Assembly (NCBI GenBank): GCA_024529925.1
Contig: JAFEUB010001428.1
Coordinates: 350,001 to 414,000 of the forward strand
Length of the DNA: 64,000 bases
Reading direction: 5' to 3'
Source of the DNA: Ophthalmolycus amberensis
Taxonomy: Eukaryota; Chordata; Actinopteri; Perciformes; Zoarcidae
The notes under the pieces are model-generated. The model was not told the DNA's origin and did not search any database. It saw only the letters and a list, made by a program, of their open reading frames with translations. The translations under genes were made by a program, and so were the position numbers. Of the stretch, positions 12,701-22,482 are shown piece after piece (within the stretch, counting starts at the first letter, position 1; each line of letters opens with the position of its first letter).

Positions 12701-15700
12701 CTTCAATCTGATATCAGTCGGAAATGATACTGCAATAAATGCTACTAATCATCTGCAGCTCTGATGTTGAACTGAAGCTTCATTTAAGGCGAGAAAAGTA
12801 TTCCCTGAAGGGAATCGTCCTAAAATCAGAGGAAAAACCTCCAACACTACTTAGCGCTGTGCACGTTTAACGTCCACTAAATATTTTGGATGATATTAGT
12901 GTTTCTAAACTGTAAAAAACCTCTTGCACCTCTTGCTGCAGCAGGTTCCACTCGCTGTCGCTGACGAGCCTGTAGCCCGTCGGCGGTAAGAAGGTGTCGG
13001 TAGCGTGAGAGATGCTGGAGAGCAGCGACGCCGTCTCCTCCTGCTCGGGCGTCATGGCCTTGATGGCCTTCTCCTGGTCTTTAGTCAGCAGGAAGTGGCT
13101 CGCCGTCAGCTTCATGGAGCCGATGGACGACGTCTCGCCGAAGCTGGCGTCCGTCGCGCCGCAGTCGGCCCCCACCAGGGGCCCAAAGTCCGACTCGTCC
13201 AGGTGGCCGGCCGACTTGGCCTTGTGGTTGTGTCCGCCGAGGCCCTGCTGGACGGACAGCGAGGAGCCGAGGCTGTCCGTGGACTGGGCTCGCCGCAGGT
13301 TCTCCTTGTAGGGGTCCACGGGGCCGCCCGCCACCACGTCGGTGTCTAAAGAGTGCATGGAGCCGTGGGCGCTGTGGTTGGCATGAGGCTGCAAGAGAAG
13401 GAGACAAAGAAGTCTGTAAACAAAGACCATTAAATACGTTCATCACTGCACAACTCATTTAAATAGCTTTAAAAGACATTTAACACTTTAATAAGAGAAT
13501 AAACTAAAACGTATTTTAAAGTAATCATACTGTTTATAATATTCGTGTTTATTGTCATGCACCATTCACGAAGCCAAATTCCTTGTATGTGCAAAACATA
13601 CTGAGCAATAAACACATAAATAAAAATAAAAACATCGACATGCTGCATTAATGCTGACGGTGAGATGTTTAGTTGTTGTTTTTTTGAGCTGGGCAGTCAC
13701 TGGACTTTTTTATTGAACTTCTTTAACCACAAAACACGGCTTGAAAAACATGTTTTCTGAATGAAATATCCAAAATTACACCATTTATCAGAGCCAGAAG
13801 CTGTAAAAACAGACATTGTCATTGGATTTTCTTAACTTTTCGTTAGTCTTTGAACACATCACGAGTGACAAACGCTTAACTCAGAAATAGCAACAGAACC
13901 GAAGCTTAAAATTCTGATATTTAATCACAATTACTCTATTCTACATGTTTTTGTTGTTTTATTTCACCCAAAATTAAGTTTTCTTTTCAGTTTTACCAGA
14001 TCCGGTAAAAAAACATAACAATTCTGCGCTCCTCAGTAAATATAGTTTATTTCCACCATAAAACACACATTTCATATCATCAGTTAATGGCTGCTAGAAA
14101 CACAGAAGTGAAGGTTGCATGTTGCCTGTGTGAAGCTCACGTTACTCTAAAGGGAAGATAATATGACGCGAGACGATAATGTCTGTGCTCGGTTCTCTCT
14201 GAGGGATCCGAACCCGGATCGCGTTACGTGATGCTCGTACCTCCTCGACGCTCAGCCCGAGGTAATAATCCTCCAGAGGCTCCGTGTTGTCTCCCACATC
14301 CTCCTGCTGCTGCTCCTTCACTTGGCTCAGCCGCTCCTTCTCGTCCTCCTCCTTGGATGGAGATGAAAAAAAAGGTTTTAATCGTAAATTTGTCACGTTA
14401 TTGTTCCATTTACTCCATTTACTCCACTCTATTAGGTAGAAAATATACATGCAATGCTATAAAACAGCTTAGACATAAATTCTACCTTTAAAAGGATAAT
14501 AACGTTCTTTTATAAAGCAGTACGTCTCAATGTATTTATGAATTTATCCAGATAAATAAATACAAAGTATTTTGTGGCCGTTTGTGTTGTGATGCTCTGT
14601 TCACGTTAAATGTTATTTTCGTGCCACAACTCGCTCCCTTCAGCGCAATGCATGATGGTATATAGTGCTTGGTCAGTGACCCATCGTCTGTCCACGACTT
14701 TTCACAATGCATTGTGGGATACAAACTCACAATATAGTCCTCTATCTATTGAGTAGTCAATGATTTTGCTTCCAATGATCTTTTCTGCACTCCAACCACA
14801 CAGCAGCTTAACTTATTAATGTCATTATTGCGAAGAAAAGTTTCAGTGCGTGCGTGTGTGTGTGTGTGCGTGCGTGCATGCGTGTGTGTGTACCTGGTCT
14901 TTCTTCTTCATCTCCTCCACCTGGCGGAGCTGTTCTGAGGACAGCACGTTCTCTATCCGCTGCATGTCCCTCATGAGGAGCCGCTGAGACTCGAGGAACT
15001 GGTCGTTGGCTCTCTGCCACGTGTGTTTCAGCTGGTTGTGCTGCTGCCGCTCCAACTCCAGCTTGTGACAGACTGAAACCACAAAGAAGAAAGAAAGAAA
15101 GAAAGAAAGAAAGGTTGAGGTATAGCAATAGTACCAAAACCATAATGTAAAAACATTTACAAGTATTTAAGTCTGCTACTTAAAGTTACTACGAGGAACT
15201 TTCATTTTGTGTTGATTCTGTTGGTCCCTGTGGACTAAAGCGGTAGTCCAGGTAGACCAGAGTCCCTTTAGAAAACCTCTCATTCTACTGCAGCAGGGTC
15301 TGACAGTCTGCTCCTCTCAGTCCTGGAGGATCTGGGTCTGTCCACGGTGGACCGGTCTCTGCTGGAGGATCTGGGTCTGTCCACGGTGGACCGGTCTCTG
15401 CTGGAGGATCCGGGTCTGTACTGTGGTACTTCTCACCGAGGCTTATTAAAAATGCTTCGTGCCAAACTTGCCACACACATCCATTGAGTCTTATCTTTGA
15501 GTTATCTCACTGATCTTCGTCACTAATGAGACTCTCAGATCTGAGCAGGACCGTGTTTCTGTGTTCCTCTTTCTCTCTGAAGTCTTCTCGTCAACCTGTG
15601 CAGCCTTTACATTTCCTCTACAGATCAAAAGGACTTCCATTCATAAATAAAATAATGAAGCATAACCGAGTACCTTCATGGAGCTCTTTCCGTAGTTTCT

Positions 15701-18700
15701 CTGCATCTTCCTGCAGGACGGACTTCTGAGTGTTCAACACGGCGACGTACATCTCCAGGTCCGTACGACACGACTTCTCCGCCTCCAGAACGTGGTTGCG
15801 CTCCTTCACCTGGAATAGAGTTTATATAATATAATATATATATATTTATATAATAGTTATTATAAGAGTTACTGTGACTGCAGAAGGAGAGACGGGAAGC
15901 TGCACTATGTCGTTCGAGTTCGGAGATGACTAGAAGTCCAACATTCACTCTCCTGTTCGCTCTGCTTTCATCTCCGTCACCTCTTGAGGGAAATGATCCG
16001 ACTCTTTAGCTGCTAAACGCTCCACTTTCTGCACCAGCTCGTTGCTGACTGCGTCTGTCTGCCGGCGGCGTACAAGGTTTTTTATTATTTATGTATTTAT
16101 AAAACAAAACAATGAGCTGGAGGGGAACTGTATTCTCCGTGGTGTTATCCCGACATGTGACCCCTTTAACATGACACATAACGATCAGGTCAATATGAGA
16201 GTATGAGTCGCTGCTGACTCACCGTGGAGGCCTCCAGCTCCCTCACCCGGACCTCGGCTGTGGTCAGTTTGGCTTTCAGGGCTGCGATCTCGCGCTCCAT
16301 GGGCATCACCACTGAACGCAGCTTCTCTGCATCCTCCTGCGCCTTTAAAGGGGGTTAAACACTCATTCAAAAATGTAAAACACGCGTACAGCTACGCAAC
16401 AAGTCACGGTTTGTATCGAAACTGCATTTTAGTTTGTAGACATTCTCCATTGCAAACTAAAAGGGTGATTTTATACTGGTTGTAAATGAACACAAAGGCT
16501 TGAAAGTAGCCCTCAAAGTTCAACGGCTGGTTCAACAGTGATGTCACGGTGTCCTGGATTACACCTGTGCATCACTGCAGTGAGGCGAGAAGTTACACCA
16601 CGAGAAGATCAGCAAAAACAAGACTTTCAGGTGGCGTTAAAGGAAAATTCACCCAAAAAACAATATAGATTGTATACAGCACTCGCCTCCCGAGGCTTTA
16701 AATGGTCCAATTAAACAGCATTAAGGAGCATTTTTGTATCTATATCTCTCTCTCTTCACTTTCCCTAAAACATAAAAATATAAATACATGTATACACGGT
16801 AAGCCTACTTTTTTCATTTCGTCCTCCAGGTTCTCCTCCTCCTGGCCCTCTGTGAGGCGGCGTCTCAGCTCAGCCAGTTCCCTCTCCATGGCCTCCCGGT
16901 ACTGGTTCCACTGGGCTCGCTCCTGGTCCAGACGCTGGTGGAACTGAACCTCGTACTCGCACACAGTCTCTGGTCGGACGACAAAGAGAGAAGAGGAACG
17001 CAGAAAATGAAACAGGGAGACTCTTAAGAAAACCTCCATTTCTGCTTTGTACTTGTTGTGGAAGTCTCAGATATCCTGGGAAACTAAACGTCGTCTTGTC
17101 TGAGTTCATAACATTACCTGGAAGAGCTCCGTGGATTTCATCTGGAGGAGTATTCCCTGTGTCTAGCTGGTTTACTACAGCAGTTTGAACCCAAAATAAA
17201 CAGATTTTGCTGTGATTTAATCACAATAAACGGACAAAAAGGCGCTCCGAAATAACTACATCATGATGCCGATCTGTAAAAAGTCTGAATTCATGTTTTG
17301 TTAGTTCTCTCCGCAAGACGACAAGCAAATAACTTTTAAAATACTTGTTTTCTCGATGGAGCTCGGATCGATCGGTGCTATTCTAAGCTAACATTGTAGC
17401 AGCTCCATCAACACTCAACATAACGTCATCTCGGCGTAAATACGGCAGCGTCTACTCATTGTTTGTACCATCTGGTTTACACAAACATTTACGGTATACA
17501 CATAGTTTGGTCCGGTCTCGACTGATATGAGGTATCGTAGAGCTCTGGGTGACCACCTACAGTATTTTATCCTGATTAAACAACGGCAGGACGTCAGTGA
17601 TGACAGGAGGAGCCGCCCGTGTCTATTCGCGTCGACTCTGTATGTAATCTACTGGTTTTTACCTTTCATGATGACCTGCAGCGAGGCCACCTCCTCCTGC
17701 CACTGGCTGCGGACCTGGTCGACGGCTTCCTGCCTGGTGTTCTCCGACAAGGTGGCGACGGTCTTGATGGTCTCCATCTCGCTCCGGGCCTGAGACAGCT
17801 GGTCCAGGACGGAGTTCAGCTCGAGCTGGGCGCCCTCCAGCACCACGTTCTGCCTCTTCAGCTCCTCTGGGGGGAAAGGAACGAGGAGGTGAGGGTAAAG
17901 CAGCGTTGTGTACGGCGTTATGGTCCATGTTTCAGTGTGAACGGAGGTGGGATCCTCACCTTCCTTGGACACGTAGAGCTCTTTGAACTTGGCTCGCTTC
18001 TGGTTGAACTCGGCCTCCAGCTGCTGCTTGAGTTTGATGAACTCGGCCCTCTCCTGCTCCAGAGCGGCCACTCGCTGCTGGAGCACCTCTGGATGACGGA
18101 GAAGATTCAAAATGTTCAAAGTAACACAGGGTGATTAACTGATGTATAAATTATCATTTTGTGGATGAAGTACTCCCTTAAGTCTGCAAAATCTTTTATG
18201 ATGCAGACATAATAAATCTCTACTGCTTTCCTCTTCTGGAAATCATCTCACAACCCCTGAGATGTGACATGTGGACCTCCAGCAGGTCTGAGAACCACAA
18301 CATCAAACTGTACTTGCCAAATGAAATAGACTTTTTAAATCAGACTTTTCCTTTGTTACACGCTGACTCCTTTAAGGAGGTTTATGGACGTAGTTACACA
18401 TTAATAAAACAAAAGAATCAAGTCAGTGGTCAGCAAAACGTGTTTCCCAGTTACAGGAAACCAATAAATAAATACGAGTAAACAATCACACTCCTAAAGG
18501 TATCCAGAGTTATTTTAACAAACGTAAGGAGATTAGTTTACTCTAGTGTTGAATGATAGGTATTGTTTAATAGAAATAATAAACACATTCTCTGTAGAGT
18601 CCAGACTTATCTATGCAGGATCAGGTTATTTAATATTCTTCTCAAACAAACACTCCAAAGTCTAAACTGATGAGTAAAAGTCTTCCAAACTGGCTTGAAG

Positions 18701-20764
18701 TCACATGTTGTTGTTGTTTCCTACATCTAGCGCCGCTTTACGTCTTGTCTTTTTCCTTTCTTATCCAAAACCAGAGAGTCAACGATGCCCTCAAACAGAC
18801 GACCGATGGAAACAAACACAAGCAGCTCAACTCCACGACGATCATGTGACAGCGGAACGGACTCTAAAGCAGGAATTCCTTCACACATAATCTCAACACA
18901 CATTCACATTGTTGGCTTCTCGGTGGATTTATGCAGACGGCATGTCGAGCTCTTTTGCACGTTAACTCAAAAACACGGAGAACTCCTGCATTTGCTTTTA
19001 GGAATGCACAAAGATCGCTGTGTAAACAGAGCCAGTAATTATTAACCGAACAACAATCAATTCACTGAAGATGCAAAGTGAGAAGAAGCTCAAACTCACT
19101 CTACTTTTCAGCCGTCACACCAACGTGTAACATCTAGAATCTGTAAGCTGAATTAACGGTGAACACAGCAAATAAAAGAAGCCCAGGAAACAAAAGTATA
19201 GAGAGGCTTCAGAGATTATTAGAGAACGTAAACAGGGTCGATATCTAACACTTTAGTGGATCAAGACCTGACTTTACCTCTGAGCACTGACGTGAGGTTC
19301 TATTATACGCAATAAAAAAAGACTTCATGCTATAAACCCGACACTTACTGCCCGATCACCTGATAAAGAAGAGCAGCTTCTAATTACTTTATGATTCGTT
19401 TCACCTTTCACACAGAACGGCACAAGTGTGTACATGGATAGAAGTGAAAGACCTTCCCCAGTTATCCAAACATACAACATTAATCTTTCAGATACCGGTA
19501 ATCTTACATTTTAAATTGAACCATCAGAGTGTTTATAGTCAATCAATCTTTGAAGACCAATAACCGAAAACATCCTCATAACCTGTATTACACTATAATA
19601 AAACCATTACAACGTGCTCCGTTTCCAAATATTGATTGTAATGACCCCAATAAAACACATAGATGTTTCATTTCACTTTAGGTTTGTCAGGTCTCATCTA
19701 CTTCTTACACTAAATCACACACTGACACTCTCTTGGACAAAACTTTATCAAATGGAGGAATTGTACATGAAAATGTTTTGTAAACCCTGAAACTAATAAA
19801 CAAAGATTGACTGGCAGAGAGAGCGTTCTAAGTAGTTTTCAAAAAGTCACATGTACGTCACATTATTGGGTTCTCTCATGTTTCCATGTCAGTGAAACTG
19901 CAAAATGAAAATAGGATTTATTTTAATCCTAAATGATGCACATGGAAAAATCTTTATTGCTAAAGCCAGAGTTAAGTGTGGGAAGTGAAACCTATGAACA
20001 CAATTAATAATTGTATTTAGCCTACATCTAAACACCTCCCATAATTATGCATAATTTATATATCTGCAAATCGTAGCATTGACTGCAACGGTTCTACAAA
20101 ATAAAATAAAAAATGGATCAGCATTTAAAGCTCAACAGCATGGATTCTCCTGCAGGACCCCAAGATGGTCCGGACCCCTGTTTGAGAACCAGTGGGAGAA
20201 ACCTCCTGCAGGACCCCAAAATGGTCCCCGGACCCCTGTTTGAGAACCCTCCTGCAGGATCAACCTCATGTATTATGGTCCAACCCCTGAGAGTGCAGGC
20301 CACACACAGCACATCGTAATGCACCGATATAATCCATAAGATCCATGTTGAAGAGGCCGACCTTTAGAGCATATTGGTCAAGACCAGCTTTAGCTGACAG
20401 CTAACCAGCTGTAGTGGTAAAGACAACGTTAGCTTGGTTAGTTATTATATATTAGGATGCAATACCACAGCTGCTATATGTAGTAGAGCTTCAGTAAACT
20501 TCCCACAAACTAGTTCCAAGTTGACATGTAAATGCGCCAACTGCGTAGTGTTATATGTTCCAAAACAAGCCAGTGACACGTCGCCCATGATGATGCTAAC
20601 TGAGCTAAGCTAATGTTGTCATGGATGCACAGAGCGGGCCGCTGCTGGCTTCGGTGCTCGCAAAGCTCTCAACAACACACTAAAACAAACAAACAAACCA
20701 CAAAAACAACAAGTTTACCGTCATGTTGGGACGACAGAGGAGGTCCCGAGGCCTGCTCGGCCAT
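3016..20764 (-). CDS. rabep1: Rabaptin-5, Rab GTPase-binding effector protein 1; complete, 18 coding exons
   Basis: Endosomal coiled-coil effector that binds Rab5-GTP and Rab4-GTP, works with the Rab5 exchange factor Rabex-5 and supports early endosome fusion and recycling (family knowledge). Exons in transcript order: 20719-20764, 17960-18088, 17663-17866, 16809-16969, 16223-16342, 15674-15809, 14894-15072, 14241-14351, 12921-13388, 12129-12233, 11889-12005, 10213-10311, 8481-8621, 6758-6947, 4614-4669, 3507-3605, 3287-3403, 3016-3117. Every junction has GT and AG, phases are compatible throughout, and the lengths sum to 2580 nt, or 859 residues plus stop; human rabaptin-5 is 862. The start ATG has A at -3 and G at +4. 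Nearly the whole chain is heptad-type coiled coil broken by a low-complexity linker in exon 9. Residue identity to the remembered human protein is high in nearly every exon. No AATAAA was seen downstream of the stop; an ATTAAA at 1434-1439 (minus strand) is a weak candidate polyadenylation signal. Assignment is very secure; individual splice sites are predictions. Confidence 0.96.
4574..4601 (+). repeat. Short G-run tandem array in rabep1 intron 15
   Basis: Three successive runs of five or six G separated by GTTT or TTT, located just inside the intron after rabep1 exon 15 (donor at 4613). On the plus strand it has the form of a G-quadruplex-capable or telomere-like array; in the rabep1 transcript it would read as C-runs. 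Confidence 0.6.
5903..5937 (+). repeat. (CA)n microsatellite
   Basis: Alternating CA with a single G interruption, in rabep1 intron 14. Other CA/TG arrays in the window lie near 9681-9696 (adjoining a TA run to 9732), 21560-21595, 42675-42708, 49061-49092, 49878-49893, 52493-52513 and 58616-58642. Confidence 0.9.
6074..6678. mobile_element. MITE-like element with 28-29-bp terminal inverted repeats
   Basis: The left end at 6074-6101 (AAAGGAGCAGTTCACCC then an A-run and CAATAT) recurs inverted at 6650-6678 with few differences. The 605-bp interior has no transposase frame, so it would be non-autonomous. It lies in rabep1 intron 14, about 80 bp after exon 14. A solo copy of the same terminus is at 16639-16666 in intron 4/5 territory (AAAGGAAAATTCACCC). 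No clear target-site duplication could be read. Confidence 0.65.
6291..6385 (+). mobile_element. SINE-tail-like fragment nested in the MITE
   Basis: The segment runs from AGTGTATGAATGTGTGTGAATG to AAAGTGCTTTAAGTGG, AGACTAGAAAGGCGCGATA and CAAATTC, ending near ACCATTTACATCC. I recognise this as the 3' end of a very common fish short interspersed element. The tRNA-like head is absent. Family name not assigned. Confidence 0.5.
10385..10625 (+). repeat. Dispersed repeat family, AGTACTTTTA / CTGCATTCAAA type
   Basis: Low-complexity but characteristic mix of AAGTA, AAAATACT and GTCCTGCATTCAAA blocks. Related copies in one or other orientation occur at about 22995-23125, 23815-23985, 28985-29250, 29545-29795, 35490-35640, 55375-55450, 57110-57215, 60400-60560 and 61720-61965. 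I recognise the type from other percomorph genomes but cannot name it. It has no coding content; this copy lies in rabep1 intron 11. Confidence 0.65.
12921..13388 (-). CDS. rabep1: rabep1 exon 9: linker with adaptor-ear and caspase motifs
   Basis: Largest coding exon, 156 codons, residues 363-518, phase 0 at both ends. It encodes the non-coiled linker between the N- and C-terminal coiled coils. Visible motifs are HSLD (374-377), the serine-rich RRAQSTDSLG segment, DESD (426-429) and directly after it FGPLV (430-434). In mammals FGPLV is the site bound by gamma-adaptin/GGA ear domains, and HSLD and DESD are reported caspase-3 cleavage sites that inactivate rabaptin-5; all three are intact here. 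The exon ends in the conserved MTPEQEETASLLSS and GYRLVSDSEWNLLQ blocks. It is much more GC-rich than the introns around it, so long open frames appear in other frames of both strands; those are shadows. Confidence 0.95.
14849..14893 (-). repeat. (CA)n microsatellite forming the rabep1 exon 7 donor region
   Basis: On the transcript strand intron 7 begins GTACACACACACGCATGC and continues as CA/CG steps, so the repeat starts two bases into the intron. The donor is weak after GTA. Confidence 0.85.
15083..15113 (-). repeat. (CTTT)n microsatellite forming the rabep1 exon 7 polypyrimidine tract
   Basis: Reads (GAAA)n on the plus strand. On the transcript strand it is a CTTT array ending about ten bases before the exon 7 acceptor CAG at 15073, in exactly the place of a polypyrimidine tract. 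Confidence 0.85.
15173..15310 (-). repeat. Dispersed repeat, inverted partner of 26858-26992
   Basis: Reverse-complementary to the sequence at 26858-26992 in scimp intron 3, sharing the order TGTCAGACCCTGCTGCAGTA, GGGACTCTGG, TCCACAGGGACC, ATCAACACAAAATGAAAGTTC and GTAACTTTAAGTA. Length and divergence suggest an old short transposable element. Family not named. Confidence 0.7.
15325..15420 (+). repeat. 39-bp minisatellite, about 2.5 copies
   Basis: Units start at 15325, 15364 and 15403 with GGAGGATCTGGGTCTGTCC; the third is truncated and carries one change (ATCC). The first two are virtually identical. It lies in rabep1 intron 6, directly after the dispersed repeat at 15173-15310. Confidence 0.9.
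20147..20260 (+). repeat. Short tandem duplication in rabep1 intron 1
   Basis: CTCCTGCAGGACCCCAA recurs at 20147 and 20203 (period 56), and the CTCCTGCAGGA start recurs at 20249. The shared block GGACCCCTGTTTGAGAACC is in both full copies. Confidence 0.8.
20719..20764 (-). CDS. rabep1: rabep1 exon 1 (initiator exon)
   Basis: Encodes MAEQASGPPLSSQHD plus one base of the next codon. It is too short to stand out as an open frame. It is recognised from a strong Kozak context (ACC before ATG, G after), a GTAAAC donor, and phase 1, which matches exon 2 starting at 18088 (EVLQQRVAAL). The human protein also begins with a short Pro/Ser/Gln-rich leader before the LQQRVAEL coiled coil. The N-terminal region encoded from here through exon 3 corresponds to the part reported to bind Rab4 in mammals (family knowledge). 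Confidence 0.85.
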
Positions 20765-22475
20765 GGTTTTGGGGGTTTTGAAGCAATTACCAGAGCAGTT
20801 AAGGAATAAGCGCTAGGAGTGTCCAAGAAAACAGGCTAACATCACAACTAGTGGTCAATGCTACCCAGCGAGAGTGGGAACAGTGCGTGTTCCGGTAGGA
20901 CCTTCAAAATAAAATCGTCACAGCTAGACAACGCCCCATTTGACGCGTAACGTTTACGATTTAGCAAAAAACGAAGAGCATAACAGATAAGTTAATTTGA
21001 ATGACTTGTTTAGCAATGCTACTGTTGTACAGCCACATATATATAATCCTTATAACGGTTTTTTTCAAGAATACATTTTTTTTGTGCTGATATATTGATG
21101 GCAAACTGCCCATTTCCTGTTTACTAAATTTTGCTAGCTTGCGTGATTCCGGTTTTACCTTTCAAAATAAAATCATGCACACTTTTTTTTTTTAAATGAA
21201 GTATCAAGTTCCACATTCAAATGTAGGTTATCTATTTTTGATTGAAAAAAAATATAATCATTTAAAAAGACAGCCGCCTTTAATCTAGTTCCCAAAGTCG
21301 CCATGGTTATAAAACTAAGCAACATGAGGCTGATTTAAGAGGAACTGAAAATATAAAGAGACTCGGAAATGGATGCAATGCTCTGGCTTTGACGTAAACT
21401 CTCACAAGACATTGACATCACTGCATATTCTCAACGGGAAATGGATGCATCAAATATTGGTTTTAACATCACAGAGACTAAGGAGTATAATTTCCCACAA
21501 AAACATCAAACTTCAAGTCTTCCCGCAGATATAAAAATGTGGCATTTGATTCTCCCAGAGACACACACACCCACCCACACACACACACACAGACATAATG
21601 TAGTCACTGGAGCATGGCAGAGGGTGGGGAGGGGATATTCCAGTCTCAGCCTTCAAATCTCTTTGGTTGACTAAGGAAATTAGAAACTGCCATGCAAATA
21701 CAACACATGATGACACATTGTCATATCTTGCCATCCACTTTAATCATCAACTTACTGACACGTTTCAACCCACTTTAACATCAGCTGTTCACTGAAAGGT
21801 AAGGAACATTCTGAGAATTTGGAATGAAGAAGTTGATGTTCGATAAAATAACATTTTGGACTTGAATGAACCCTAAAAACCCAGGTCTATGACCAAATTA
21901 TTCACAGTAAATAGTTGTGTTGTTGTTTAAGATAAAACGTTTATGTGTATATGTGTGATAAAACATCACAATAATCCAGCGACACTTTCTTCTGAAGCAG
22001 CAGTATTTGTCAGACTTGTTGGCAGGAAGCTGTTGTAAAGAGGATATCGATGCGTGCAGATAAACAAAAAAAATAGCATTTATTTCAACCTGTTCATGTC
22101 GATAAGGAAACACAAATACATATTTTTTGCTGACATACACAATTAAGTTGAAAAAACGAGGTCATGTCAAGTACAGGCACAGACGCCTCAGCCGAACCAA
22201 AGCTTTTGTTCACATTTTTGAGAGACTTCTTCACAAGTAAAAAAGTCCCTGTGGCGAAGAGGCTTGTTTGATTCTCAGAATGCCAACGTAAACACCAAAA
22301 TAACCTTAAGGCTTAGTCAACGCACAAAAAGGGGAAGTGAATGTTCTTCTTTCCGATTCTCAGTTCTGTATACTGAAAAGCAACAAGTCAGATGTCCTCT
22401 TGTTTTGAAGAATCTGTTTTCTGACAGCTTTAAACCTGATTTTCTTTTTTAACCTTCTTTTGTTGTGTCAAGCAG
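20765..22475. promoter_or_regulatory. Divergent intergenic region between rabep1 and scimp
   Basis: This interval separates the rabep1 start codon (minus) from the first recognised scimp exon (plus), so it must hold the rabep1 promoter and probably that of scimp. It contains an ETS-like CCGGAA core on the minus strand at about 20888-20893, two related dispersed repeat copies (about 20884-20925 and 21141-21185), an ETS-IRF composite-like GGAACTGAAA at 21341-21350 followed by ATATAAAG, and a CA-rich stretch at 21560-21595. Transcription starts cannot be placed by eye. Confidence 0.4.
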
Positions 22476-22482
22476 AGGGCCC
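22464..22482 (+). promoter_or_regulatory. scimp: Splice acceptor just upstream of the scimp start codon
   Basis: A pyrimidine-rich run (about 22441-22470) followed by CAAGCAG ending at 22475 looks like a genuine 3' splice site, leaving only seven bases before the ATG at 22483. These seven bases contain no stop in the ATG frame, so the upstream exon may be non-coding or may add residues. Human SCIMP has about 11 more residues before its first Trp-rich membrane-proximal segment. Confidence 0.5.

Noticed and set aside
12867..13458. Several 100-residue frames on both strands around 13 kb
   Set aside because: All are alternative frames of rabep1 exon 9 except the one that matches rabaptin-5.
21560..21595. 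CRISPR-like short regular repeats and other arrays
   Set aside because: CA microsatellite; no unique spacers anywhere, and the DNA is vertebrate.
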